Below, one piece after another: positions 33,805-44,038 of a DNA stretch of 64,000 bases (position 1 is its first letter; each line of letters starts with the position of its first letter). The stretch spans positions 439,106-503,105 of the forward strand of contig MU004201.1 in the NCBI GenBank assembly GCA_010093605.1, read 5' to 3'. This DNA is from Lophium mytilinum. Taxonomy: Eukaryota; Ascomycota; Dothideomycetes; Mytilinidiales; Mytilinidiaceae. The translations under genes and the position numbers were made by a program. The notes beneath the pieces were generated by a model that was not told the origin of the DNA, searched no databases, and worked only from the letters and a program-made list of their open reading frames with translations.

Positions 33805-34475
33805 GCCTACTTTCTAGCGTTATCGCCTCGCATAACTCGGAGTTTGGATGACTGGTTTGGCGCCGCATACGCGCGATGCGCTGATTGGGTACTTATACAC
33901 TAAGAAGATGCGTAATGGCAATAGTAGAGACTTTAGTACTGGGTTGGGTTTTAAAGGTCCTTTGAGACGGCTGAGAAATCTACCGCTTTCCAGCATTATC
34001 ACCTCGCATAACTCGGAGTTCTAATGCGAGTCTAGCGCCGCACACGCGTAATTCGCTAATGGGGAACTCAAGTACTGAGGAGATGTTTGTTGGAGAATGC
34101 GGAGGTGTCGATGATAAGTTTGGTTTTAAGGGTTCCTCGAGAAGGCTTAAAATCTACGGCTTTCCAGCATTATCGCCTTACATGACTTGGAGTTCTGTAG
34201 ACTAGTTTGGCGCCGCACACGCGTGATGTGCTGATAGGAAACTTACATACTAAGAAGATGCGTGATAGAAAATACAGAGGTGTCGATGATAAATTTAGTT
34301 CCGAGGGTTCCTTGAGACGGCTGAGAATCTACCGCTTTCCAGCATTATTGCCTCGCATTCCTTACTTTGGCGCCCCATACGCGTGATATGCTGATGGTAA
34401 CCTCGAGCACTAAGAAGGTGCATGATGGTGATAGTAGACGTATTGATAATAAGTCGGGATTCGGGGTCCTTTAAA
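33805..34475. repeat. Satellite array C, unit 174-176 bp, four units
   Basis: GCRTTATYRCCT marks units at 33817, 33993, 34168 and 34342, giving periods of 176, 175 and 174 bp. Shared blocks are TTGGCGCCGCAYACGCG, ACTAAGAAGATGCGTGAT, GGTTCCTTGAGACGGCTGAGAA and TACCGCTTTCCAGC. Identity between units is moderate, with many transitions. Confidence 0.95.
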
Positions 34476-34479
34476 ACTG

Positions 34480-35150
34480 CGTGAGAGAGTTAATGGCGAG
34501 GGCGGGTGTAGGTAGGATAGAACGCGGAGATAGGCTACTTGCGCACGATGTCTCCCCGCCTCTAATAAGCGAGCGGAGAGGTGCTTTAAGTGCGGAGATA
34601 GATGGTGGAGCAAAGGTCGCTAGATTATTGACGTTGGATGGAGCATGGGCGCATGAGGACTCTTCGCGATATTTGCCCCGAGCTTCTAAAGACCGATATT
34701 GAGCTGAAGGGGGTGGAGGTCTTACATCTTGATATCTCGTTTTAAGAAGCCTAGTAATGCTAATCTGAGTGGAACCACCATCGGTTTATGGTAGTGTAAG
34801 GGATGGTCTTCCTTCGTGACATCTTGCTTTGAGAATCCGGCGCGATCCTAATTAAATTGGAATTAACGCCGTTCATGGCAGGGCATGGGGTGGTCTTGCA
34901 TCGTGCTATCTCGCTTTAGGAACCTGGAGTAATACTGTTCTATCTGGGAATACTACTGTTTGGGCGGTGGCGGTCTTGCTGGCGACGGGAATAGTGCGAG
35001 GAGCGTTGAGCTTGACAAGTAAACGCTTACCTGGACAAAGCGAGTCGGCTGTTGAAAGAGCGGAGGCGCACTTACGCATAAGACAGCACTGTCGGCAGGA
35101 ATTCAGGTGCTGAGAGCGACACTGTTCTTGATGTAATACCAAATGCATTT
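34480..35150. other. No named gene
   Basis: Short frames at 34481-34702 (+) and 34906-35148 (-). The latter has clustered Cys/His (HQEQCRSQHLNSCRQCCLMRKC) that may be chance. A CATCGTGCTATCTCGCTTTA-like motif occurs about three times (34720-34920) with loose spacing near 90 bp. Confidence 0.3.
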
Positions 35151-35170
35151 CTATTTAGGTCTATCTGGGT

Positions 35171-35345
35171 TTGCTCCCTGGGAAAGAAGAAGAAGTAAGA
35201 AATAGAAACGCGAGGTATGCTCCCTGGGATGAAGCAGAAAGACAAACGCCAGGTATGCTCCCTGAAAATGCAGACGGAATGAAAAGAGAAACGCTAGGTA
35301 TGCTTCCTGAAAATGCAGATAGAATAAAAAAGGAGATGTGTGGCC
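35171..35345 (+). repeat. Short tandem repeat, unit about 45 bp
   Basis: TGCTCCCTGG-type starts at 35172, 35218, 35256 and 35301. In the plus frame the last two units encode GMLPENADGMKRET and GMLPENADRIKKE, so the repeat keeps a frame, but no longer gene is visible around it. Confidence 0.75.
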
Positions 35346-35417
35346 GTGGTATAAAATAGGTCCTTCTTTAACACATCCAAGCCACCCAATAAGTCCCCCT
35401 CGAGTGCACACTAATGT

Positions 35418-36430
35418 TCACGGTACTACGGTTAAGTTGCACGTCCTACCGTTTAATTGAGACTGTATCTTTGACACTCGGTCTGTTAATATAACGATGA
35501 ACGCGTCCTTCATCCTGTCTGCTCGACGATTTGTCCACTCCACGATGGACAACCCTCGCTCGGCAGGGCGATATTGTAGATTTGAAAAGAACCTGGCATG
35601 CGCCGTAGCTATACGAGTCGGATAGACTACAACCGGAGCCCAGCGCAGCTTGAAAGTCGCTAAAGTAGAATGGCCGCCAATAAGGCTTGCCAGATACTTT
35701 ACACTGGTAGACGCTTTCCAGATCTTCTTGTAGGCGTGAGACAAGTTAATATACTCCGCCGGGGGGATACTATTGAATGTGGGGTTGGTACAGTAAAAGT
35801 TAAGCGAATGTTTAGTTAATACGGCCAAAAGATTAATTTCCATGGCAAGGTGCTTTAATCTCTGTAGTCCGTGGCAAAGAAACATCGTTAATCGCCTAAA
35901 GGTATAGACACGGTCTTTGTCCTTTCTTCTAGCATGAACAGGCTGTTGGAATGGAGCTGCAACCGTAATATCTAGACGTCTTAGCTGGTTCCTAAGCGGG
36001 GGTATACGGCGCAACTTGCGTACAACTGCGTGGACGTGTGCATGAGGTTCAACGCCCGGCATTATATCCGCAACTTGGAGATGGAGAACTATATCCCCAT
36101 TATCTACTAGTTCCGGGGCCGCTGTTGTTATACCGGCCAGGGCATCACCGATGATCTCAAGGGCTGCGGTTAACTTGCAACATTTAACTTCGGTCCGCAG
36201 TGGGGTCCCCAAGACTTCTTGCCATATAAGGCCCCGAATCTCGGGCGGGAATAATTCGGTAAATTCCAACACGGTCCGAACTAGGTAATGCCAAAGTTAA
36301 TACTATATTGCAAGTAGCGGGGCTTTACCAGCCTTAAAACGGAACACTTACCTAGACGCTTAATCCCCCTTCGTGGTTCCCTGGTGTTTGACTCTGGTGG
36401 ATGTGCGCTGCCGAGTTCGAGGCTAGACAT
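35418..36430 (-). CDS. 2EXR/F-box-like protein, intact two-exon gene
   Basis: Exon 1 is 36430-36352 (ATG 36430) and exon 2 is 36280-35418. The intron, 36351-36281 (71 nt), starts GTAAGT, has a TTAAC branch-like site and ends CCTAG; it joins the exons in phase 1. Exon 2 alone has no ATG, so the intron decides the start. The protein is 313 residues with no internal stop. Residues 27-50 (RTVLEFTELFPPEIRGLIW) match the start of fungal 2EXR/F-box-like domains, which carry F..LPPEIR..IW. Known relatives are mostly uncharacterised; F-box members recruit substrates to SCF ubiquitin ligases, but that role is only a possibility here. There is no signal peptide or membrane segment. It is the only convincing complete gene in the window, lying between satellite arrays and decayed sequence. 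Gene model confidence is high, function low. Confidence 0.85.
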
Positions 36431-36560
36431 GATTGGTGGAAGGTAGAGAGGCAGACTAATACTTCGTTGTGGTCTTTCGGCTGCGCAATATGGAATTCCG
36501 GATTCAGATGGCGGATCCGAGTTAGTGAGTGGATTCGATATATTTGCAGCTCAGCGTTCG
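36431..36560 (-). promoter_or_regulatory. Probable leader and promoter of the intact 2EXR-like gene
   Basis: A CT-rich leader (CTGCCTCTCTACCTTCCACC) lies directly before the ATG, as is usual in fungi. A weak TATA-like AAATATATCG lies about 110 bp upstream (36535-36545). No operator is recognisable. Confidence 0.35.
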
Positions 36561-38215
36561 ATATACAAACTTCCTAGGGTTTGGTGCTGGTCTGCCTTAG
36601 TACGATGGAGTAATAATGTCTCCCTAGCTGCGGACTCTTTATAGGTTGAGGACTGATGTTTAAGAAAAGACGTAGCTAGCAGACAGGACGGAAGATATAT
36701 ACTATGTTAAATTAAAGGTTTTGCATCTAAGCTCTAGTTTAGCGGCGAGACAGGCAGCAGATTATCCGCACGAATCCGATTACCTGCCATGTATCGTTGC
36801 ACAGCAGTTAACATTTACCGCGTATAGCTCTTACACCTGTCATGTATTACTGCACAGCAGTCTTTCCAGCTCCCAGGTCTTTATCGCAGCCGTGTCTAGT
36901 TATCGTTACTCTACAACTTGGAGTCTGGTACGCTAATTTAGCGCGACCAGAGGGTGAGGCTGGTTGCAGGGTGCTAATAAAGGCTATAGATGTGCAATAT
37001 TCTTGGCGTAGCTGCCCGAGCTCGATAGGCAAGCACCCGGTGGAAGTGAGCTCTCACGTTGGCGGGGGCTGCACGCTAATCTTCCTAAAGGGCCTGCTTC
37101 TCTCGTGGATTTATTATACGGGCAGCACTTTGCGGAACTCGGTGGTTAGCCCCTTAGGCTCTAGTAAAATGATTTCCCGCTTAAGGTTACAATTGTGGCC
37201 ATTGTAGGTGTAGATGAGAGCAGAAAGATTGCTGAGGTTTAAACCGATGCTAGTACAAGCTTGTGCGCCTGATCGCAAAGCTTAAGCCTTGCAGCCTTGC
37301 AGCCTTGCAGGGCTTGCACGGCATGCCGAGCGAATGTCTCTTTTTGAAGTATTGCAGCACGCTACGGAGGGTGGAAGTCCGATCCGGGATACGATGAGAC
37401 GCGCAACAGCGGGGGAGCGGGTGAGATTCTAGGAGAGATGAGGTCTGCAACGAAAAGCGATGCAGAGCCTAAGGCTGCAGTTCGCCGAGGTGTGGTGGCA
37501 TAGGCTGTGCCTCCGCAAGTTTAGAGCCGTGACACACCTGCAGACTTCGGCCTCTACCTAGACGCTCTTAGCTTTTCACACCCAATAAGTATAATTCTTC
37601 CCAAGGTTGGTCCCTGGCGGACTTGGCCTAAAGCAATTCAAGCTGCACGCAATATTGGCCTAGACTTATGTAACTATTCGTCATCGTCGAGGCATTACAG
37701 ATGTGGCGGGCGCAGGCATCGGGGTATTGAGCTTGAAGTACCAGCGGGGAAAGCTAGACCCATAGCTTAATGGGTGTGGGCGTTGTGACAGCTCGGGATG
37801 CAGGAGAAGAGAATGTATTGTATTGATGTTCTTGTGAGGAAGCTATCCGGGCGACGCGGAGGAAAAGTATGCACGCAAGCTGCAGGGTAAGCGGCTGAAG
37901 CAGTGCGGCCAAGGATGGTGTATGGCGCTGTGATGGTGGCAATGAGGCGTAATTCGTTATGCGATATCTAGATAAGTTTAGCCAATCAGCCGCTTAGATC
38001 CTAGCGCCGAAATGTCTTAGTAGGTTAGAGGGGCATGCCAGTTTGCATAAGAAAGTAGTGCTTAGATTAGAATATTGAAAGCGAGACTATTATGGGGATT
38101 TTCGAACATAAATTCATAAGACAAATAACCTTTCCGAAATAGAGCTCTCGCCAACCAACGTGTCTATATTACCGCACTGAGGATGTTAAAGGCCCCTTTA
38201 GTTTATTTTATTTTG
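36561..38215. other. No named gene
   Basis: Overlapping short frames at 36721-37207 (+) and 37754-37942 (-) lack motifs. A small tandem GCAGCCTT(GCAGCCTT) run sits at about 37287-37312. Confidence 0.3.
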
Positions 38216-38220
38216 AATTC

Positions 38221-38409
38221 ATGTTCGAAATTGCCCATAATACTCTCGCTTTCGACCATCTAATTAATACTCTTGTTGCCATTCTCGATGTACAGGATGG
38301 CGAAATCCGACTCTACGCCTCTACGTGGTGCCACCTAGGAACCTTGCTCTACTCGCAGAAGGATTTCTTGAGCAGATTGGTCCTTATATTTAGGCTTGTC
38401 ACCCCCTAA
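38221..38409 (+). other. Short open frame, possible coding fragment
   Basis: 62 codons from ATG 38221 (HNTLAFDHLINTLVAILDVQ, then RLYASTWCHLGTLLYSQKDF) with balanced composition. No family recognised; it may be the first exon of a decayed gene. Confidence 0.3.
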
Positions 38410-39430
38410 GATTGGAGCCCTCCACGACAACATTACGGCTCGACCGCAGCTTGACTGTCCCCTCGAATTTGACTCGATTTAATGCATTAACGACATGCAC
38501 CACCTATCCTCTATAAAAGAGTTAGGGCTGTACCTGCAAAGCGCTTTCTACACTACAATCGACACATTAATAACGCCTTGGATGAGAACAAATTAATAAC
38601 ATATCCATAAGCCGGCTCACATATTATAACGTCTGATCCGCGTCGCCACCCACATCCATTACTATATTGGGGGTTGCGGTTAGGGCTTTAGGGCATGCTA
38701 AATTTCTGGTTCAACCCGTAGGGCATGCAGTATTTAGGAAGGATAAGTGTCTTCTTTGGTGGATCTACGTAATGGGTATGGACTAATATACTTAGTTCCG
38801 TTGCATGTGCCTATTTGCCGTCTCTAGTAAACTCTGGCCTCTCCTCATGTAAAATAGTTGATAAGAATTAATTCCTGAATACTCCTTCTGCTCCCGCTTC
38901 TTGCGTTCCGTATTCTCATTCTATTCGCGCTTCTTGCCTTCGGCATTCTCTTTCTGCTCGCTCTTCACGCGATTGGTTTCTGTTGAGCAAGGTCAAGATA
39001 TTAGACCGGCTATCGTTTAAATCTTTACTGTTATAGACGTCGTGCTGGCCCTTATAAATACTGGGGCGTATGAGACTTTAAAGGGGTGTAAACCAATGTA
39101 TTGAGTGAAATAGTGCTAGAGGATAGGCCTCCAGCACGGTGTAACTAGGTAGTTCTTGTTTACTGCTTCCTTCCTTTACCTACCGCTGTCTGCCGTGCTT
39201 GATATTCACACTATCTAAGTTTCTGATCCAATCTACAAGCCTTGCCATTGGCATGCCAATCTTGAGTCTAGATTATGCGGGCTAGCTCCCGTTTACACTT
39301 TCTAAGGCCGTGTAGGCCGAGTATTGGGCCGTTAGCTAATCTGAATTTCGCCCTGGGACTACATTGTCTCGCAATTCCCTGGCTCTACCTTTGCTGTATC
39401 CATGGCGAGGGCGGCCACCAGCGATCCATC
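38410..39430. repeat. Gene-poor; charged 30-bp repeats at 38881-38965
   Basis: About three units of the type TTCTGCTCGCGCTTCTTGCCTTCGG encode on the minus strand a Glu/Lys/Arg-rich coiled-coil-like tail (NRNQSREERAE). This could be the C-terminal tail of a decayed minus-strand gene. The rest has no recognisable gene. Confidence 0.45.
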
Positions 39431-39731
39431 TGCACTCGCGCAAGTTGTTAAGGGGCTAGATACGATGCCTCCCCCTCCAGCTGCTGCCACGCACACGCTC
39501 CCTTATCGTGTTGTGCTAGAGGGGTGCTATAGCCGTGGTTAATGAGGCTGGCGATTCCGCCGGTGGCGTAGGATCTACCGTCTTACTTATATAGGCTAAG
39601 CGTGACCGTACCAATCTAGTTTAAGCAGTTCAATCTAAAAATCTAATTAATTAAGCTTTATTCTATATATATCAACCCAATCAAGCTGCTACCTAGTTAA
39701 GCCGGCCGCCGGTTTAGTAACCACGCTGCCG
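39431..39731. mobile_element. hAT-like non-autonomous element, second copy, one end only
   Basis: The reverse complement of this segment matches 1139-1450: CAGCGTGGTTACTAAACCGG, then AGGTAGCAGCTTGATTGG, CGCTTAGCCTAT and CCCCTCTAGCACAACA. The preserved end keeps the CAG start that copy 1 has lost. The far end was not found, so this copy is truncated or its left end has diverged. It lies just upstream of the MSH6 N-terminal piece. Confidence 0.75.
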
Positions 39732-39859
39732 TACGGTAAAGAGGACCTCGAAAGAATGCGCCTAATGACAGCATCCGGATTCCGCTTCTTATTCAACTTC
39801 TTTAACTCCCGTCTCCCCAGCTTCCACTTTCCACCTTACGTCTCTAATTCGCCCATGCA

Positions 39860-40165
39860 ATTCGCCCATTATTACAGCAATCACGGTCCGGGGCATTAAA
39901 GGCAACGAGATGTCAACCCCAAAACCTCCAAGCTCAAGAGAGCCGCCTCTGGCTCGCAGTCTGCCAATAACCAGAAGCCCGTCTTGGATTTCTCCCGGAA
40001 GAAGACGGATACTAGCTCCAGCTCTGCTCCGGCCTCTTTACTACTGGAACCCACTTCTATAAAGAAGGAGACACCATTAATTGGTAGCAGGAAGGACCCC
40101 TCAGTCCGCAGGACAGCCGCGGCGGCCTTGACACTGGCCCCGAGCACAACGCGACGTATGCCAGA
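39860..40165 (+). pseudogene. MSH6: MSH6 N-terminal piece with degraded PCNA-binding motif
   Basis: One frame reads KTSKLKRAASGSQSANNQKP, VLDFSRKKTDTSSSSAPASL and IKKETPLIGSRKDPSVRR. This matches the disordered N-terminus of fungal MSH6, where a PCNA-interacting box reads QKSILSFFQKK. The box is changed here (NQKPVLDFSRKK). The frame ends near 40224, and a minisatellite copy begins at about 40260. A CT-rich leader (39785-39850) suggests the original promoter side is also here. It carries the end of MSH6 missing from the 21-22 kb pieces, so all three may come from one gene copy. Confidence 0.6.
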
Positions 40166-40259
40166 TGGCAGACTGGCGGTAGAAGGCTATGGGGGTAGAC
40201 TGCTCCACGTTATCCTCGTTTAAAACACTTTATCTTGATATTTTAGGGGAGCTAGCCGT

Positions 40260-40370
40260 TCCCCTCTGCATGCTTGAGGTTTGCGCCGACACACCCACCA
40301 CGATGCCCGCTTGTAGGCTATAACTGTAACCATCCTCTCTGCACGCTTAAGGGTTGCGTCGATGCATCCA
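40260..40370. repeat. Dispersed copy of the 16.6-18.1 kb minisatellite unit, inverted
   Basis: TGCATGCTTGAGGTTTGCGCC and CTCTGCACGCTTAAGGGTTG are reverse-complement forms of the array unit, roughly one and a half units. It sits exactly where MSH6-like sequence ends. Confidence 0.75.
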
Positions 40371-40399
40371 TCCCAGAACACGACGCTGGTGTGCGGAGA

Positions 40400-40960
40400 T
40401 GGGCGGTTAAAGTGGGACCAGTCGGTTAAGTCCTGAAGACGTAACGATAGCTGATTTTAGTTAGCGTAGGCTGCGCCAGGCCAGATAGAAGGTAATAGAG
40501 AAGCTAATATTTAGCAGTAAGAGTAAACTCTACAAGAAATCCGAGGGCGTCCCACCTAGAACCGCAGTATAAAGGCTTAGCCCGCTAACAGGCTTATAGA
40601 ACGCGTCTTATGCCCTGGACCTAATTATTCCTATCGTCTAATGCCAATCGAGTAGTGAGACTGTTTGCGCTACGACGGCCGCCGGTGCATTGGAGGTCGC
40701 CCCTGCAACGAACGCGGCGGTGGCGCGGATAGAGAAGAGCGCGCGGATAGCGACATCGCTGGCGAGGATGAGGAAGCATAGCAAGATGCTAATAACACAA
40801 GTTCAAGAGAAGTATTAGAACGGACGATGCTGATCCATATATCTGCTTCTAATAATACAAGGTCTAACAGCTATAGAAGAGGCGTGGCAGCAACGCATAA
40901 ACTATTAAGAAAATAAGGAACCTGAGAAGGGAACTAGAGAATGCGCGACATCTTAACTCA
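40400..40960 (+). pseudogene. Decayed coding sequence, unknown
   Basis: One plus frame holds LRQARQKVIEKLIFSSKSKL, then LEVAPATNAAVARIEKSARI and MRKHSKMLITQVQEKY, with several TAG or TAA stops between. It is helix-rich and basic. The family is not recognised; the C-terminal part of a transposase is one possibility. Confidence 0.35.
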
Positions 40961-41339
40961 AGTAAGGCGTAGGAAAGGCATGAGCTAGGAAGTGTTGGCG
41001 ATTTTCAAATCCATAAGAGGAAAGTGGGTATCAATGAAAATGACGAAGACTTTATCTTGCTGAATGTTAGCGTGATTCCGGATAAAGTATAATGATGGTC
41101 TTACATGATTCTAATAGCGTGTTGCTAAAACATGTGCTGCGTTAATTTATAATGCTTCGCTAAGAAATTATATCCGCAGAATGCCATATTAAATGGGGTG
41201 TACTTAGGGGCTTTTAACAGCTGTTTAGTACTGTTTGAGGTGGCTTATATAGGCGTGAACATCGTGCCTATAATGTTAAATCCCTAAGATAATAAGAGCT
41301 CTTCCGTGACTAGTATAGTATTGAAGTAACAAGAAGAAA

Positions 41340-41645
41340 ATCTGGGTTTACCGCTTTCGGCTTCGGTGCAACGCCTCAAGAAGTGGATGGGAATGCTGCC
41401 ACGCACACGAGCGCTGACGGCGTGCCGTTGCTCGCGCAGCCAGACGAAGCCCTCCAAACGGGAACGCGGTATTACACCCAAGGCATGAAGAGGGGGGTGG
41501 TGGGTTGGAAAGCTGCCAGGCTCCTTATAAGCGGCGGTGAGGGCGTGCCGTCGCTCGCGTGCTGGAGATGCTGGGAGGGACAGGCACGGCTGGACGAGGG
41601 CGGCGATGGGCATAAGGGCGGCGATGGGGGTCGGGGGTAGCATGT
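41340..41645. repeat. Dispersed repeat shared with 20.3 kb, doubled here
   Basis: 41407-41520 matches 20336-20455. A second shorter copy of its core (GTGCCGTCGCTCGCG) starts at about 41530. Frames of 85 and 122 codons across it are treated as repeat-driven, not genes. Confidence 0.7.
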
Positions 41646-41649
41646 TAAG

Positions 41650-42240
41650 CATTGCTGCACACTAAATTAGACCTGTGGATGCTGCTCGTTGTGGAACTTT
41701 TACTATCGCGTGTGTGATGACTACTCATTCTCTTCTTAGCGGCATTGCTGCGCTGGGTTGTGTGCGAAAAGCAGTGGCATTAGAAGGCTAGAGATGAGGG
41801 TTTGGATCGGGCTGTGAGATGTCCGTTGACGGCGTTAAAGGGATTGTAGGAGGAGTGAGTGGCAGTAGAGACGATTATAGTTAAGCATGGTTGAGGAGAT
41901 CGACGGCGTTTATAACAACGAGGTCATCAGGACAGTGTAGTGGGTGGTACCTGTATGCTATTTTCTTTTTGGAAGAAACCGAGAGATTGTAAGTTATATA
42001 ACTAGAGCCCAACTCTATTCCGAAACCGACAATTGTGAATACTTACCCAAAGCTAATCTCTATCCGCTCCTGCCCGTTTTATCCGCTCTACATCGCAGTC
42101 TAAATTGTTCTAAAGTTAGGTACCTTTACCTCCACGAGTTGTCCTCCAACTCCCTATTAGAAACCTCCTTAAATTTGAGATTGCACAGATGGTTGCGTTC
42201 CCAAGTCTTCGCACAATGCTAGCAGAAGTGGTGCTGGCAA
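41650..42240. other. No named gene
   Basis: A plus frame (41944-42222) reads YFLFGRNREIVSYITRAQLY, then LLPVLSALHRSLNCSKVRYL, protein-like but not recognised. Confidence 0.3.
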
Positions 42241-42249
42241 TTGAAACCT

Positions 42250-43350
42250 AGTTGTGTTATTAGCTATTGGCAAATTCTTATGAGTTGAGCAACGTACATT
42301 TTATGTGGTACTAGGGTCCTTCTAATGGCCGACCCTACACAATTGGGACCGTGCAATTGGGACATGGTTTTATTACCTTCCTCGCTTCCTCTATAGTATT
42401 TAGAGCGCTTATATACTAGTCCTTCCACCGCCCTTTAAACGTTTCGCAGGTGACGCCCGGGTGACTATATTCTTGGCAAGTGTTATAATACTATCCTTTA
42501 GGGTAACGGTCTTTATAAGTCTCATACCTATTATTGGTGGATTAGTAATGGAAGACGCGAGGTATTAGCAAAGGCAAGCATACTGACGTTGGGCCGTCTC
42601 TGACAGAAATTCGTAGAGGCCTTCCTTGTATTGGATCCTTGCAGGGCATAAAGGGTATGGACATTTCACGCCTCCCGCATACTAAACAACCGCAGGATTC
42701 TGGAACTGCGTCTCTATTATACTCTCCATATAGTCGTTGCACATAGATGGGTCATGTTTGCATTTTTTACCTAGTGCCGTAAAGTAGGTATGTAGCTTCC
42801 TTACCCCACATTCTAAACACTTCGGGTATCGTCCTGACGGCTGCCATTTCGGCGAGTTATGTGTCGGAGGCTGTGTCGGAGGCTGTGTCGGAGGTAGGGC
42901 AGGGCGGGGAATAGACTTTATTCTCTGCTAAAACTGTTAGCAAGCGGCCGATAATAGAAAAGAGAACGGCGAATAGAGAGGGGAACAGCGTGGAAAATCC
43001 ACGTGTCTGAGAGGGCGTGCTTACGGTCTTGGGGACGTAGTCCGTCTCATTATCCACTCGCTTTTTGCGAGGCGTTTTCTTCGATGAAGTCGTTCCTCAA
43101 CGCTTTGGGATCCTCGCTGGCGTTGCTGGCGATTCGCCCCGACGCTTTGGAATCGGGATGAGCACTTGTGGAGAAGCCGCCCTTAGCGGCGTCTGCGGCG
43201 CCGCTCTAGAGGGGGCCGGCGGTGGTGTCGTAAGACGGTTTCTTAAGCCCTCTAACGTGATGAGAGGACATGGTCTAATCTCTACCCGGTCCTCCTTCTT
43301 GTCGATTTCACAGTCTGAGTCACGGTCTTTGTCTTTTGGGCATCCGTAAG
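42250..43350 (-). pseudogene. RBR (RING-IBR-RING) E3 ubiquitin ligase, damaged copy A
   Basis: Read from 43350 down. An acidic/basic N-terminal part (PKDKDRDSDCEIDKKEDR) leads to a Ser/Thr-rich stretch with KTPRKKRVDNE, then a hydrophobic FPSLFAVLFSIIGRLL. A RING1-like block follows at about 42820-42600: CLECG, CKHDPSMC, VKCPYPLC. An IBR-like block lies at 42480-42270: HPGVTCETF, KPCPNCTVPIV, YHIKC. In RBR ligases the first RING binds the E2 and a catalytic Cys in the last RING carries ubiquitin; I cannot see that last RING. Stops are mostly TAG, a frame change lies at the GCTGTGTCGGAG triplication (42866-42896), and RING1 has CNDY where CxxC is expected. Neighbour 43425-43987 is a shorter paralogue in tandem. 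Confidence 0.6.
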
Positions 43351-43424
43351 AATGGAATTCGCTAGTGAACCTTTTGTCTTAAAGGCGGAGATAAAACTAG
43401 TAAAGCTCGTTCTGGCATTTAGGA

Positions 43425-43987
43425 CCTATGTGTGTTATTAGTCGTTGGCACCTTTTTCTTAGTCGACAAACGTACAAGTTCGAAAGGTTGAGCTACTGTG
43501 ATTGTCCGCAATTCGCCCACTACAGTAGGGGGAGGTACATGGCTTGGTAAGTGACACCCATTGCTGGGCTGCTCTAAATTTGATGCGCCTGTAGCATTTC
43601 GGTTCTGGACACATAACGCTATACCTATTTCAATCGCGAGTTTTATCATAATCGAGGGGCTTCTTAAATTCGCTCTTTAGGAACAACTGCACACACCTGT
43701 TGCATGAGGACTTGTAAATGTATCTTTTAGTCAACCTTGAGAATTCGGCCGTTGGCTTGAGGTCATCACAGGTTAGACACCATCGGTTGTTAACGAACGG
43801 ATCCTTAAAGTAGGGAGCACAATAACGCCCCTGAAGCTGTTAGCAAGCGGCCGACAATAGAGAAAGGAATAGTAAATGGAGAGAGGAACGGCGTGGAAAT
43901 TCTACGTGTCTGAAGGGGCGTGCTTACGGTGGTGGGTCTTGAGTACGTTACTTCGTCCTCTAGCTCGGAAGTACACTTGCGTCCCAT
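43425..43987 (-). pseudogene. RBR-like E3 ubiquitin ligase, damaged and internally shortened copy B
   Basis: ATG 43987 has a good context (CACAATGGG). The N-terminus (RPTTVSTPLQTRRISTPF, IVGRLLTA) is a clear paralogue of copy A's TVSTPSQTRGFSTLF and IIGRLLTV. After a frame change the RING1-like CLTCDDLKP, CNRCVQ and MCPEPKCYRR follow. Most of the IBR is absent, and the 3' end (GTGTTATTAGTCGTTGGCA, at 43427) matches the 3' end of copy A (42255). Copy B therefore looks like an internal deletion product, about 190 codons against about 360. The two copies are direct repeats with a period near 1.1-1.2 kb. Confidence 0.55.
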
Positions 43988-44038
43988 TGTGTTGAAGGTG
44001 TGTGGATTGATATAGTAGCTGGCGCGAAGATCTAACAA

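Noticed and set aside
31985-34475. CRISPR array
   Set aside because: Units are 168-189 bp, directly adjacent and diverged, with no short repeat/spacer pattern, and the sequence is eukaryotic.
31985-34475. Centromere
   Set aside because: Satellite size is suggestive, but unit number is small and there is no chromatin evidence; kept only as a question.
43065-43349. 94-codon plus-strand gene
   Set aside because: Opposite the N-terminal part of RBR copy A and explained by it.
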